A DNA stretch of 64,000 bases from an uncultured Colwellia sp. (GTDB lineage Bacteria > Pseudomonadota > Gammaproteobacteria > Enterobacterales > Alteromonadaceae). Positions 45,128 through 54,478 of this stretch are shown piece after piece. The stretch lies in NCBI GenBank assembly GCA_913058245.1, contig CAJXQJ010000003.1, positions 1 to 64,000 of the forward strand, in the 5' to 3' direction. A model generated the notes under the pieces. It saw only the letters and a list, made by a program, of their open reading frames with translations, searched no databases and was not told where the DNA came from. A program made the position numbers and the translations under genes. How positions within the stretch are numbered: position 1 is the first letter of the stretch; each line of letters begins with the position of its first letter.

Positions 45128-47320
45128 ATGGTGTTACGCGCCACTTTCATAAGTTTTGTCGTTATTTTTTTATTTTCTCAGCCTGTATTTGCAGAGTCTA
45201 AAAGCATAGGTCCTACGGTTGAGGAATTATTAGCAAAAAGAGACGTAGCAAAAACAAACTTTTCAACGAGTGCCGTGGTTTTAAGTCGCCGAGGCGAGGT
45301 AACGGTTGATCAGCAAGGCTTTGAAAAAAGTCACTATTACAATGCAATTTATATTATCGACGATTCTGCTGTTAGCGATTATTCAAAGTTAATTAGTTCA
45401 TTTAACTCCTACTACCAAGAAAAACAGATTGATTTTGCCCGGGTAATTACTGCCGATGGTGAAGTTATTGAGATGCAAGAAGATGCTATTACATTAGTTT
45501 CGGCAAATAATGATGATTACTTTGATGAAGGTAAGCAGTATGAGTTTGCTTTACCGCAATTGAAAGCGGGTAGCATTATTGAGTATCAAGCAACAACTCA
45601 GCAAATTAAGCCTTATATTGAGAGTGAATGGTTTTCTAGCATCAGTTTTCACTATGTTAAGTTTCTACCAAATGTAAATTGGTTAAGAATAGATCCGGTT
45701 TTAGAAACCCAAAACAGTATCACTTTACCTTTGGCTACCGAGATTTCTATTGCTAATTATAATATCGACATTACACCAAAATTAACTAAACATGCTGATA
45801 CTAAAACTTATAGCTGGAAAACAGAAAACCAGCCCGGTCTAGTATTAGAAATGGAAATGCCGAGTCTAGACGATATTTTACCAACTGTGCATTTAACAAC
45901 CGTTAAACAATGGCAAACAATTAATACTTGGTTTAATCAACTTTACTTACCCACTCAAGCGTCTGATAAAGCCATTGAGCAGTTAGCCGCGCAACTTTTC
46001 CATAAAGATATGAGTGAATATGAAAAAGTAAAAGCCGTATTTGACTATATGCAAAAAAATGTTCGTTATATCGGTGCGCATGTAAATCGTGGTGGTTATC
46101 AGCCGCATTTGGCTAGCGAAGTTTTAAGCCAAGCATATGGCGATTGTAAAGATCAAACAGTATTAATTATCGCTCTGTTAAAACAAGCCGATATTAAAGC
46201 GTATCCTGCAATGATTAATACCTATCCGGGGGCAAAATTTGATGATGAACTTCCGATGTTAAATTTTGACCATATGATCACCTATGTTGAAACTAAAACG
46301 GATAAATACTGGCTTGATACGAGTGGGCAAACCGGCACTTTTCCAGGTATTAGCCTCAATTTAGAAGATAAAAAGGCCTTTGTAGTTAATAGTAACTCAG
46401 GAAATATCATGCAGTTACCAAGCACAACAAGTGCTGACAACGTTGCTACGGTTAATATTGACTTTTCGGTAGAGAATACTGATTTAAATGCCAAAGTGTT
46501 TTTAGATTTATCAGGACATGTAGAAACAAATTTGCGCAATTTTATGCAGTTTTCGCCAAATGCTTTGGCTGCGGCAGAGCAAATAATTTCACCATTACTT
46601 TTTAACAAACGTATTAGTGACTATGAAAATTCAGACCCTCTTGATGTAACACAACCTTTCACTATGACAGCGAATTTTAATGAGGTTGTGGAAATCACTT
46701 CGGATATTGATAACTTTAGATATAGCTATGATTTTAGTTCGATTCTAAGTGTATTTACGTCACTAAGTAACCTTAGTCCTGTGGCATCACGTAAATTAGA
46801 TTTTGCCATTTTTCAGCCGATTACCGTAGTCGTTAATTCGTTTTACCCGCACCCTTGGTCAAATAGCGAATTGGCTTATAGCCAACCTGCGAAAAATATT
46901 CAAAATGAATTTTTTGAATTAACGCACCAAGTTAACGAAAAAGCCGATGGCGTTTATGTTACTTCGACTTTTGTTATGCCAAAGCAGGTAGTGAGTGTTG
47001 AAGATTATAGTGCGCTTTATCAGCAAGTTCATGATTTACCGACACATACGCAAAGCTTATTTATTTTTCAAAAAGGCGCTAAAAAGAACGCTGTAGCGAG
47101 TAATGGCGATGCAAGTGAGTTAAAAATCCAACAAACTAAAGATTTATTGGAAAAGTCTCAATTTGCTAAAGCGTTAAGCACAATTCAAGCTGTTGTGGCG
47201 GAGGATGAAAGCCATGCTGAAGCACAATATTTACTCGGCTTAGCATTAGGTTTTAATGGTGATGATATTCAGTCAGAACAAGCGTTTGAGCGTGCTGAAC
47301 AATTAGGTTATCAATTTTAG
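45128..47320 (+). CDS. Exported DUF3857 / transglutaminase-like protein with TPR tail
   Basis: Periplasmic protein of 730 aa: signal peptide (ends about VFA-ES, residue 22), DUF3857 domain (about 55-250), a transglutaminase-like domain with C340 (GDCKD), H382 (NFDHM) and D397 (WLDTS) in the order of papain-like enzymes, a DUF3858-like C-terminal part and a short TPR-like stretch (about 675-730). AAGGA at 45117-45121 lies before ATG 45128. It is 5 bp ahead of a lipoprotein gene. Such proteins may cleave or cross-link proteins in the envelope; none of the class here has a known substrate. Confidence 0.85.
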   Translation: MVLRATFISFVVIFLFSQPVFAESKSIGPTVEELLAKRDVAKTNFSTSAVVLSRRGEVTVDQQGFEKSHYYNAIYIIDDSAVSDYSKLISSFNSYYQEKQIDFARVITADGEVIEMQEDAITLVSANNDDYFDEGKQYEFALPQLKAGSIIEYQATTQQIKPYIESEWFSSISFHYVKFLPNVNWLRIDPVLETQNSITLPLATEISIANYNIDITPKLTKHADTKTYSWKTENQPGLVLEMEMPSLDDILPTVHLTTVKQWQTINTWFNQLYLPTQASDKAIEQLAAQLFHKDMSEYEKVKAVFDYMQKNVRYIGAHVNRGGYQPHLASEVLSQAYGDCKDQTVLIIALLKQADIKAYPAMINTYPGAKFDDELPMLNFDHMITYVETKTDKYWLDTSGQTGTFPGISLNLEDKKAFVVNSNSGNIMQLPSTTSADNVATVNIDFSVENTDLNAKVFLDLSGHVETNLRNFMQFSPNALAAAEQIISPLLFNKRISDYENSDPLDVTQPFTMTANFNEVVEITSDIDNFRYSYDFSSILSVFTSLSNLSPVASRKLDFAIFQPITVVVNSFYPHPWSNSELAYSQPAKNIQNEFFELTHQVNEKADGVYVTSTFVMPKQVVSVEDYSALYQQVHDLPTHTQSLFIFQKGAKKNAVASNGDASELKIQQTKDLLEKSQFAKALSTIQAVVAEDESHAEAQYLLGLALGFNGDDIQSEQAFERAEQLGYQF

Positions 47321-47325
47321 GAGCA

Positions 47326-48708
47326 ATGATGAAAATACTACACCTGAGTATAATTGCTTTGCTTATTAGCGGTTGTGCAAGTACCAGTAAACAGCCGGTA
47401 AATAGTACTCCTATTCTAGTTTCGCCAGAGCAAAAGCTAGAGAAACAAGCTGATTTGTTTACAAAAGATACGGTAGCGTTAACGCAGCTTGCACAAATGC
47501 AATTGAAGCAATATGAACAGTATAAAAGTGCTTATTATTTAGATCGTGCAATTACAACTTATCAAGAGCTAATTACGCGACAAGCAGATAACGACGATAT
47601 TGCTATGCAATACTATCGCTTAAATTTATTTAAGGGCTTAGCAGAAAATAACTATGATATTACTCATTGGCAGCACTTTTATAATAAATATCCATTTTTA
47701 AAAAATATAGATTTAGCTCCGCCTGAATATATGGAAATTTTACTTGCCGATAGAGATAGTTTGAGTAAAAACGATCGCATTAAAATTTTGAAAAAAACCT
47801 TGGCGGCAAATCCAAATTTTGTGAATGCTTATCTTGAGCTTACTGCACACTATGCTCAACGTGATAAAAATGATATGGCCTTATTTTTGTTAGAAACAGC
47901 AAATAAATATAGCTCAGAAAATGTTGATATTTTAGCGCCATTGAATGACTTGCGTATTGAGAAAGTTTTTGACGGCTTATGTCGTGCAGATATGGGCGAT
48001 AGACTAAATATTTTATTTGATGACGCTAAATTATTAGCCAAAGGCACTCCTGAAGATGCTTATGCTCATATGCAACTTAGTACGGTATTACGTTTAATGG
48101 GACGCAATCGTATGTCGTCGTTTTCGGCGAAAAAAGCGGCATCGTTATCGTCAGAATATCAAGAAGCACTTGCTGAAGCTCAGTTTTGGAATGCAAATAA
48201 TAATGCACTAAACCAATATTTTTCTGATCAAACAGTTGCAGATATGAGTACTGACGATTTATATCTCAATATTTTCTTTAATGTGGTGAACTTAAATTGG
48301 CAAAAAGTAACTGAATTATTGACTGCTTATTTACAGCGTAGCGATATTAGCTTTTATGGTGTTTTATATGGCTCACATGCATATAAAATGCTTGGTGATA
48401 ATGAGAAAGCTCAACATGCTCTTACTGTGGGCATAGCGAAAATTACACTTGAGCCTTGGCAAAAACAGATGTTAAGTTATGCTAATCAAGAGATCTCAAG
48501 CGAGCAGTTATTCGCTGCAAGCCAAGATAGATGTAATCAGTCTGAAGCTTACTTTATTCAAGGTTTACAGCAGTTACAGGCTGGTCAGTCGGACAATGTT
48601 AAAAAGACTATGAAAGAAATATTAGCACTGAATGTATACCCATTTTACGAATATGCTGGTGCAAAAGGTATGTTAAAAGCATTAAAGACATCTAAGCCTG
48701 AGAGTTAA
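47326..48708 (+). CDS. TPR-like lipoprotein paired with the DUF3857 protein
   Basis: Lipoprotein of 460 aa with lipobox LISGC (lipidated C17), followed by all-helical repeat-like sequence resembling TPR (for example AYYLDRAITTYQELITRQ and SFYGVLYGSHAYKMLGDNEKAQHAL). No catalytic motif is seen. AGGAGC precedes the ATG, five bases after the transglutaminase gene, so the two are coupled and probably act together in the periplasm, perhaps as enzyme and scaffold (inference). Confidence 0.75.
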   Translation: MMKILHLSIIALLISGCASTSKQPVNSTPILVSPEQKLEKQADLFTKDTVALTQLAQMQLKQYEQYKSAYYLDRAITTYQELITRQADNDDIAMQYYRLNLFKGLAENNYDITHWQHFYNKYPFLKNIDLAPPEYMEILLADRDSLSKNDRIKILKKTLAANPNFVNAYLELTAHYAQRDKNDMALFLLETANKYSSENVDILAPLNDLRIEKVFDGLCRADMGDRLNILFDDAKLLAKGTPEDAYAHMQLSTVLRLMGRNRMSSFSAKKAASLSSEYQEALAEAQFWNANNNALNQYFSDQTVADMSTDDLYLNIFFNVVNLNWQKVTELLTAYLQRSDISFYGVLYGSHAYKMLGDNEKAQHALTVGIAKITLEPWQKQMLSYANQEISSEQLFAASQDRCNQSEAYFIQGLQQLQAGQSDNVKKTMKEILALNVYPFYEYAGAKGMLKALKTSKPES

Positions 48709-48722
48709 TAAGGTATACTTTT

Positions 48723-48751
48723 AAAAAGCCCCTAATATTAGGGGCTTTTTT
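48723..48751. terminator. Bidirectional rho-independent terminator
   Basis: Stem aaaaagcccctaa (48723-48735) pairs with ttaggggcttttt (48738-48750) with a very short loop and a T run. It lies between the convergent lipoprotein and DUF885 genes and can end both. Confidence 0.9.
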
Positions 48752-48755
48752 ATAT

Positions 48756-50618
48756 CTAAGGAGTGGCTAATGTATCAGCAATATAGTTTTCAACAACGGT
48801 TGTTAATACATTCAATGGCATAGAGCCATTGCCAATCACCACATCATGAAATTCTCGAATATCATAAGCGTCGCCAAGTTCAGTTTTAGCTTTTTGACGT
48901 AACTCTAAAATTTTAAGCATGCCAGTCATATAAGCTGTGGCTTGACCTGGCCAAACACTGTAGCGGGCAATTGCGCCAGAAAAACCAACATTTTCGATAT
49001 GGAATTGATCTGCTTGGTTATAACTCCAGCCTTTATTGTGAATACCAGTATCAACAACCAAGCGAGCAGCTCGCATTGCTTCAAACTGCAAGCGGCCTAA
49101 ATCGCCAATAGCGTCATTTGCGTACCAATTGGCGTCTTTTGCTAAACGCTCGGCGTATAGGCCCCAACCTTCAATAAATGAAGTGAAGTTACCTTTTTTT
49201 CTAAATAGGGGAAGGTCGAGTTCGTTGGCTAAGGCAATTTGCAAATGGTGCCCGGGTACAGCTTCATGATAGGCAAGGGTTGGCATGGTAGTGTAAGGTG
49301 AGTCTTGAGACGTATTGGCATAAAATGCGCCTGGACGTGAGCCATCATCAGAGCCTGCTATATAATACCCACCTGATGTACCGCCAACGACAACAACTTC
49401 TTGCTGAGGTAAGGTGTTAAAATATTTAGGCAATTCAATATATGCATCAGCAATAAGTGCTTCATATGTGGCTTTTGTTTGATTTGCTGGAATGAGGTCA
49501 GCGTCGTTATTTACGCGAGTATAAAGCTGTGCGATGGTTTCATTTTGGGGATAGCCTAGTTGATCAAATAAGACTCTCATTTCACTGTGAATTCTAGCTA
49601 ATTCATCAATGCCTAATTGATGAATTTGATCTGAAGTTAAAATACCAGAGGTATAATAGTTAAGCGTAAAATCATAAAACTCTTTGCCGCCTGGAAACTG
49701 TCCAATCCCTATTTGGCTTGGCGCTTCATTAGCCAATACGGACATTTTACTTGCTAAGCTGGCATAGGCAGGAATAACTTTTTCATTAATGGTTAATAGT
49801 GCGGTTTCGCGCAAAGTCGCTTTGTCAGTGTCTGAAATATTGTCTAGTGCTGATAATTGTGTGTTGAACGCTTGATAATAACTGGTTGTAGAGGCCGCCG
49901 AATTTGCGATACCAGCAACTAAGCCTTGTGAATAGTTTAATGTTACTGTGGGTTCAATAATCCCCGCTGCTTTACGACTATCTAATAAAGTTTCGATTTG
50001 AGTAAAACGTCTACTAAGTTGATTTAGTAGCGTTAAGTAGATATCAGCTTGTGCTTTATCATTGAAAGTAAACGCCTGAGTGAAAAACGTTTCAGTACTA
50101 CCGGGCCAACCAAAAAAGCCATAAGTTGCTGGATATTCAAAATCTTTAAAATCAATCCATTGAATTTTTGCGGTAAGGTCTGCTTGATAAACGTCATAAG
50201 AAATTTGCTGGCTTTGTGATAATGACGACCGATCATAATTTTCTAGGTGCTGCAGAATAACTTGATAAATTGCTTTAGATTGTTCATTAAATGTGTCGGA
50301 AATATTAGTAAGTTGTACGGTATCGTTATCAACTAAATCAAATAAGCCATCAGAAATTAAGTTGTCGCTATTGCGAGAACTGGTGATGTTGAATGCTTCT
50401 GTGAAAAAGTCATCGATATTGCTCACTTGTAATTGGCTAGTAACTTCGCTTAGTAGTGTTGAGGTGTCTACTAAAACATAATCGTTAATTACTGGCAGGG
50501 TTATACTAGGAGGTATTACGGCAGGCGGTGGTGTAACAGCTGTGCTATTGCTTGAACTCGAGCCGCCACATGCTATTTGTATAAGTGAAATCGCCGTTAC
50601 GAATAATATTTTTTTCAT
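48756..50618 (-). CDS. DUF885 family lipoprotein, putative metallopeptidase
   Basis: Exported lipoprotein of 620 aa, lipobox IQIAC (C17), then a Ser/Pro-rich linker. The main domain is DUF885, with the zinc-site motif H451-E452-AVPG-H457-H458 in YHEAVPGHHLQ. DUF885 proteins are distantly related to M32-type carboxypeptidases and several act as peptidases; substrate unknown. The C-terminal REFHDVVIGNGSMPLNVL is a family hallmark. Single gene, ending at the terminator shared with the convergent lipoprotein gene. Confidence 0.88.
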   Translation of the reverse strand: MKKILFVTAISLIQIACGGSSSSNSTAVTPPPAVIPPSITLPVINDYVLVDTSTLLSEVTSQLQVSNIDDFFTEAFNITSSRNSDNLISDGLFDLVDNDTVQLTNISDTFNEQSKAIYQVILQHLENYDRSSLSQSQQISYDVYQADLTAKIQWIDFKDFEYPATYGFFGWPGSTETFFTQAFTFNDKAQADIYLTLLNQLSRRFTQIETLLDSRKAAGIIEPTVTLNYSQGLVAGIANSAASTTSYYQAFNTQLSALDNISDTDKATLRETALLTINEKVIPAYASLASKMSVLANEAPSQIGIGQFPGGKEFYDFTLNYYTSGILTSDQIHQLGIDELARIHSEMRVLFDQLGYPQNETIAQLYTRVNNDADLIPANQTKATYEALIADAYIELPKYFNTLPQQEVVVVGGTSGGYYIAGSDDGSRPGAFYANTSQDSPYTTMPTLAYHEAVPGHHLQIALANELDLPLFRKKGNFTSFIEGWGLYAERLAKDANWYANDAIGDLGRLQFEAMRAARLVVDTGIHNKGWSYNQADQFHIENVGFSGAIARYSVWPGQATAYMTGMLKILELRQKAKTELGDAYDIREFHDVVIGNGSMPLNVLTTVVENYIADTLATP

Positions 50619-50970
50619 ACAAAACCTTTCTTATTGGGATTTTATTATTTTTATATAAACTCTATTAATCATAGATTGATTTTATATTTATTAAATGAGT
50701 AGTTAGATAAAAGTAAGAAAAGGCTATTTTTAATGTTATTTCTCAAAAGTTCACCTGAACGATGCATAACGCTAGTTTATTGTTTTTAAAAGTTAATATG
50801 CTTAAATTAAAATCCCTAAAATGAGGCTGATTAAGCTGCTGCTTCATCAAATAATTTGTATCAATTCATGACGAGTCTATATTTATCTTTATAACCACAA
50901 GTGAGCAACATTCGTTATTTTGAAATATTGACATAGTATTAAAGTAGTCGTAACAACACCTTTATTGGCT
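50619..50970. other. Divergent intergenic region, no gene seen
   Basis: This 352-bp gap between the DUF885 gene and the divergent solute-binding-like gene is AT-rich. It contains TTGACA at about 50929, a possible -35 for the rightward gene, but no convincing -10. A small inverted repeat GTTCACCTGAAC occurs near 50751. No tRNA, ORF or known riboswitch was recognised. Confidence 0.4.
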
Positions 50971-51678
50971 ATGCGTACTATTTCTTTGTTATGTTTTTGT
51001 TTCTTTGTGATGAGTAGTAAAGCTTGGGCCACCGGTGGTGATAGGCTTTCTTTTTGTTACGAAAGTTGGCGTCCTTATGTATACACAAACGCGGCAGGCA
51101 AGGTTGCTGGCTTACATATAGAGTATATTAAGCAGGCGCTAGCACCATATAATTACCAACTTACATTCTTTGAATTACCATATATGCGCTGCATAAAAGA
51201 AGTGCAGGCGGGAGAAATTGACTTTGCACTTCATGTTGATGAAACCGATGATGTTTTATTGATAGATCACCCCATAGGTAGTTGGGATTTATTACTCGCC
51301 TACCAGGCGAAACCTCAAAATGAAATATTAGGCAAAGAAAGTCATGATTTAGGTAGGGTTTTAATTGCCCGTGATTATAATTATCCACAAGCAGTACTTG
51401 ATATTCTGAATGAAAACTCAACTAAAATACTGAAAAGATCTTATTATATTAGGAACCTAAAAGAGGTGAAAAATTTTTTTACCTTGCTCGAGAAAGGTTT
51501 TGTTGATGCTATTTTAGTCGATAAAACATGGGCGCTTTATGAGATGTCGCGGCAACCATTAGCCATTGTTTTAAGTGAGCAAGTGCTATTTTCACAAACC
51601 CAATACATTGGTTATATTGAAAAAAATAGTGCCGCCGCCGAAAAAGTATTACAAGCATTGACGACACATAACAATTAA
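50971..51678 (+). CDS. Periplasmic solute-binding-like protein (SBP_bac_3 fold)
   Basis: A 235-aa secreted protein: signal peptide MRTISLLCFCFFVMSSKAWA, then the type II periplasmic-binding fold, with LSFCYESWRPYVYTNAAGKVAGLHIEYIKQAL and MRCIKEVQAGEIDFAL. Related proteins bind amino acids as part of ABC importers, but no permease or ATPase is adjacent, so it may be an orphan sensor-type protein. ATG 50971 is preferred to the TTG at 50965 because the signal peptide then starts normally. Confidence 0.75.
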   Translation: MRTISLLCFCFFVMSSKAWATGGDRLSFCYESWRPYVYTNAAGKVAGLHIEYIKQALAPYNYQLTFFELPYMRCIKEVQAGEIDFALHVDETDDVLLIDHPIGSWDLLLAYQAKPQNEILGKESHDLGRVLIARDYNYPQAVLDILNENSTKILKRSYYIRNLKEVKNFFTLLEKGFVDAILVDKTWALYEMSRQPLAIVLSEQVLFSQTQYIGYIEKNSAAAEKVLQALTTHNN

Positions 51679-51689
51679 TAATGGCTTAG

Positions 51690-52322
51690 TTAGTCGTTAT
51701 TGATTGTTGAAGGGCTAGCCACATATACCTTAAAAGGTAATGGTTGCTCTAGCGCACTGTCATCAATTGCTAAATTGATAAAACCAGACTGAGTGAAAAA
51801 TGTTGCTAAAGTTTCTGCAGTGATTGATTCTTGGCTTAAATTCAATGCCTGATAGTACGCTTTGCTTTCTTCTGTTTCACAGTCGTTAGCATCAACAAAT
51901 AATTGCATAGGCATACTGAGTACTGAGATAGATTGCGCCTTGGCATAATGTTGTGCTATTTCATTAAGTAAAAATTTTGCCACGCCTTGTTTGCGAAATT
52001 CAGGTAGTACACTTATCGCTTCAATGAGAATGTGACTTTTAGCTTTAACGTCGACTTTTACTTGTAGTTTTTCTACTAAATCAGCGGCAATATTCTGTTT
52101 TTTAAAATAAACGTTTAATGGCACTTCCCAATCTGTAGCGCCTTGCTGAGCCAGTAACTCATAACTTTCATCAGCGCCACGGTGCTTATTTAAAGTGATG
52201 ATGTCAATTTCAGCTTTTGCAATGATTTGGCCATCTTCATTTTTTACATTTACATCTTGATTAAGTTGCCAGTCAAATGCTGTTGTAATTTCAGGTGTAG
52301 TAAATTCTATTGTTAGGTTCAT
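51690..52322 (-). CDS. GNAT family N-acetyltransferase
   Basis: A 210-aa protein with a GNAT core near 115-150: ISVLPEFRKQGVAKFLLNEIAQHYAK carries the acetyl-CoA-binding R-x-x-G-x-A motif. The rest is not recognised. It converges with the solute-binding-like gene (11 bp apart). Substrate unknown; protein or small-molecule amine acetylation are both possible. Confidence 0.75.
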   Translation of the reverse strand: MNLTIEFTTPEITTAFDWQLNQDVNVKNEDGQIIAKAEIDIITLNKHRGADESYELLAQQGATDWEVPLNVYFKKQNIAADLVEKLQVKVDVKAKSHILIEAISVLPEFRKQGVAKFLLNEIAQHYAKAQSISVLSMPMQLFVDANDCETEESKAYYQALNLSQESITAETLATFFTQSGFINLAIDDSALEQPLPFKVYVASPSTINND

Positions 52323-52468
52323 GGTGTTTCAGTACTCTATTTCTCAGTAAAACCAGTTTAGCTGCAAAAGCTAGGGTTTGACGATTATTGGTTATGGGCG
52401 CGTTTATATCATTACTATGGGCACTGCGCCAGAAATTGATTTAATTTTAAGCGACTAATATAGTGAGC

Positions 52469-53323
52469 TTAATGCTTTAAGAAGTATTTTTCGTAGTATT
52501 GCTGAAATAACTCAGAATGCTGGTCTGCCTCGCGCCAAGCTGTTAACGCTTGCTTATATTCAACAGTGGGTTTAAGTTCAGCTAATACTGAGTTGACTTT
52601 ATTAATAACTTTCTTCCCCCACTTGTTTTTAGGGCAGGCAACTGCACCTGTGTCATATGGTGGCATTTTAGCAATGGCAAAAACGGCTAATTGGCTATCT
52701 TCATCAGCGTGATTTTTTAAGTAATGTTGAATTTCGAATGGATAGGCAATGGTAATATCTACACGATCCCGTTCAAGCAATTTAAACACTCTAGTAAGAT
52801 CAATATTTTGTAAAGGAAGTATGTTTGCGAGTTGACTATGTTTAGTGAAAATAGCATCGATGGCGTTGCCATAGGAGCGGCCTTGAACATGCCCGACAGT
52901 AACTGAATTGTTTTTTAATAACTTCTCTAAATTAACTTGGTTATTCTCTAAAAATGGTGCGACTGATTCTGGTTTAGCAATAATTCTATTGGTTGCATTA
53001 AGAATGGTTGCGTTTGAAAAATACATACTTTTTTTGCGCTCGGCTGTTATGTAAAGCGCGGGGTGACAAACATTTAATCCAGCATTAATATCTGCAATCG
53101 CTCTAGCTAAGGTGGTGATGGGCATTTCATGGTTATATTCAGGCATTTTTTCGGTAACCATTTGCAGAATTTTTTGCACAAATCCTTGCCCTTTATATTC
53201 TCCATAATTAAACGTACCGGGCGGACGATGGTATGTTTGCCATGCAATAGTTTCTTTTGAATAAGCTGAAAATGGGTTAAAAAGCAGGAACAATAAAGCA
53301 TAAAAACTAAACTTTTGAACCAT
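52469..53323 (-). CDS. TIGR02285-like periplasmic solute-binding protein
   Basis: A 284-aa secreted protein: signal peptide MVQKFSFYALLFLLFNPFSAYS, then WQTYHRPPGTFNYGEYKGQGFVQKIL, close to the TIGR02285 group of solute-binding-like proteins of unknown role. I take ATG 53323, with AAAGGG about 9 bases before it, because the signal peptide is then standard; the frame extends to a TTG at 53383 in front of a second hydrophobic stretch. No transporter genes adjoin. Confidence 0.75.
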   Translation of the reverse strand: MVQKFSFYALLFLLFNPFSAYSKETIAWQTYHRPPGTFNYGEYKGQGFVQKILQMVTEKMPEYNHEMPITTLARAIADINAGLNVCHPALYITAERKKSMYFSNATILNATNRIIAKPESVAPFLENNQVNLEKLLKNNSVTVGHVQGRSYGNAIDAIFTKHSQLANILPLQNIDLTRVFKLLERDRVDITIAYPFEIQHYLKNHADEDSQLAVFAIAKMPPYDTGAVACPKNKWGKKVINKVNSVLAELKPTVEYKQALTAWREADQHSELFQQYYEKYFLKH

Positions 53324-53415
53324 ATGTGGTAACCCTTTAACGACAAGCCAAGTTACTACTATAAACATAAGCTTTTTAAACAATCAAACTTTTGTCCAAA
53401 AAGGGATATTAAAGC

Positions 53416-54471
53416 CTATTGCACAACAACTTTTTGACCTTCGCTTAAGCGTTCAGCGCCTCTAATGGCGACGCTATCTCCATGTTTTAATTCGCCTTTG
53501 ATGCTTACCCGCTCAAAGGTACCGTTTTCTACGACAACGGGTAAACGATGAACTTTATTTTCGGTATCAATTTTTACAACATAGGTACCATCTTTTCGTA
53601 GAATTAACGCGTCTCTGTGCACAGTTAAGGTATTTTTAGCTGCTTGAATTGGTACCGTGACTTTAACTAGTTGTCCAGCCGCCCATGATTCATTTAAGTG
53701 AGATGGAATATTAATTCTAACTTCAAAAGTTTGCGATTTAGGGTCAGCACTTGGGATCAGAGAGGTAATTTTTGCGTTGATAAGTTGTCCGTTGGCACTG
53801 ATATCTAAGCCGTGGCCTTTGCGCACAAAAGCAAGATACTTCACGGGTACATATAAGCGTACTTCTAAGTGTTCAGTATCAAGAATTTTGAGTAATACGT
53901 CACTACGATTAATATCTGTTCCTGCTCGTACTAAGCGCTCTGTAATAACACCAGAAAAAGGTGCAGTGACATTAGCTCGTTGAATTTGATCTTCAATTTG
54001 CTTGAGCTTTAAGTCGGCAATTTCAATATCGGTATTTGCAAGGTCATATTGTGACTGTGTTTGGTCAAGCTGGAATTGTGATGCCGAGTTGCTTTGTCGT
54101 AACTTCTGCAAACGTTGTACTTCGTTTTTCAAATACCGCACGTTTATTTGTGCGCGCTTTAATTGAGCTTGTTGCTCTAGCTGCATTAATTTCAATGGTA
54201 ATAAGTCGATTTTTACTAATACATCACCTTGATGAACTAAACTACCTGGCTCTGCTAACCAGTCAATACGGCCGTTAACGCCAGCGGTTACTTGTATATG
54301 TGAACGACTATGCACAGTGGCCATTAAATCTGTTGTTGCGCTTAAGTTCATTTGTTTTACTTGATCGACTTTTACCGGCTTTGGCGGCTGATCTGCAGCA
54401 AAGGCGTTGCTAGCAAGTAATAAGCTGGCACTAAGTACGGCGTTAATTATTTTTTTCATTTGAAACATCAT
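53416..54471 (-). CDS. RND efflux periplasmic adaptor subunit
   Basis: Membrane-fusion protein of 351 aa: signal peptide (MMFQMKKIINAVLSASLLLASNAFA), lipoyl halves IQVTAGVNGRIDWLAEPGSLVHQGD and VTAPFSGVITERLVRAGTDIN, a short hairpin (about 95-160), beta-barrel and proximal domains. It lacks a lipobox, unlike AcrA. AAGGA overlaps the permease stop codon (TAAGGA) and two ATGs follow, so translation is coupled to the upstream permease gene. The frame opens back to 54570 inside the permease gene, which I reject. Confidence 0.88.
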   Translation of the reverse strand: MMFQMKKIINAVLSASLLLASNAFAADQPPKPVKVDQVKQMNLSATTDLMATVHSRSHIQVTAGVNGRIDWLAEPGSLVHQGDVLVKIDLLPLKLMQLEQQAQLKRAQINVRYLKNEVQRLQKLRQSNSASQFQLDQTQSQYDLANTDIEIADLKLKQIEDQIQRANVTAPFSGVITERLVRAGTDINRSDVLLKILDTEHLEVRLYVPVKYLAFVRKGHGLDISANGQLINAKITSLIPSADPKSQTFEVRINIPSHLNESWAAGQLVKVTVPIQAAKNTLTVHRDALILRKDGTYVVKIDTENKVHRLPVVVENGTFERVSIKGELKHGDSVAIRGAERLSEGQKVVVQ

Positions 54472-54478
54472 GTTTTCC

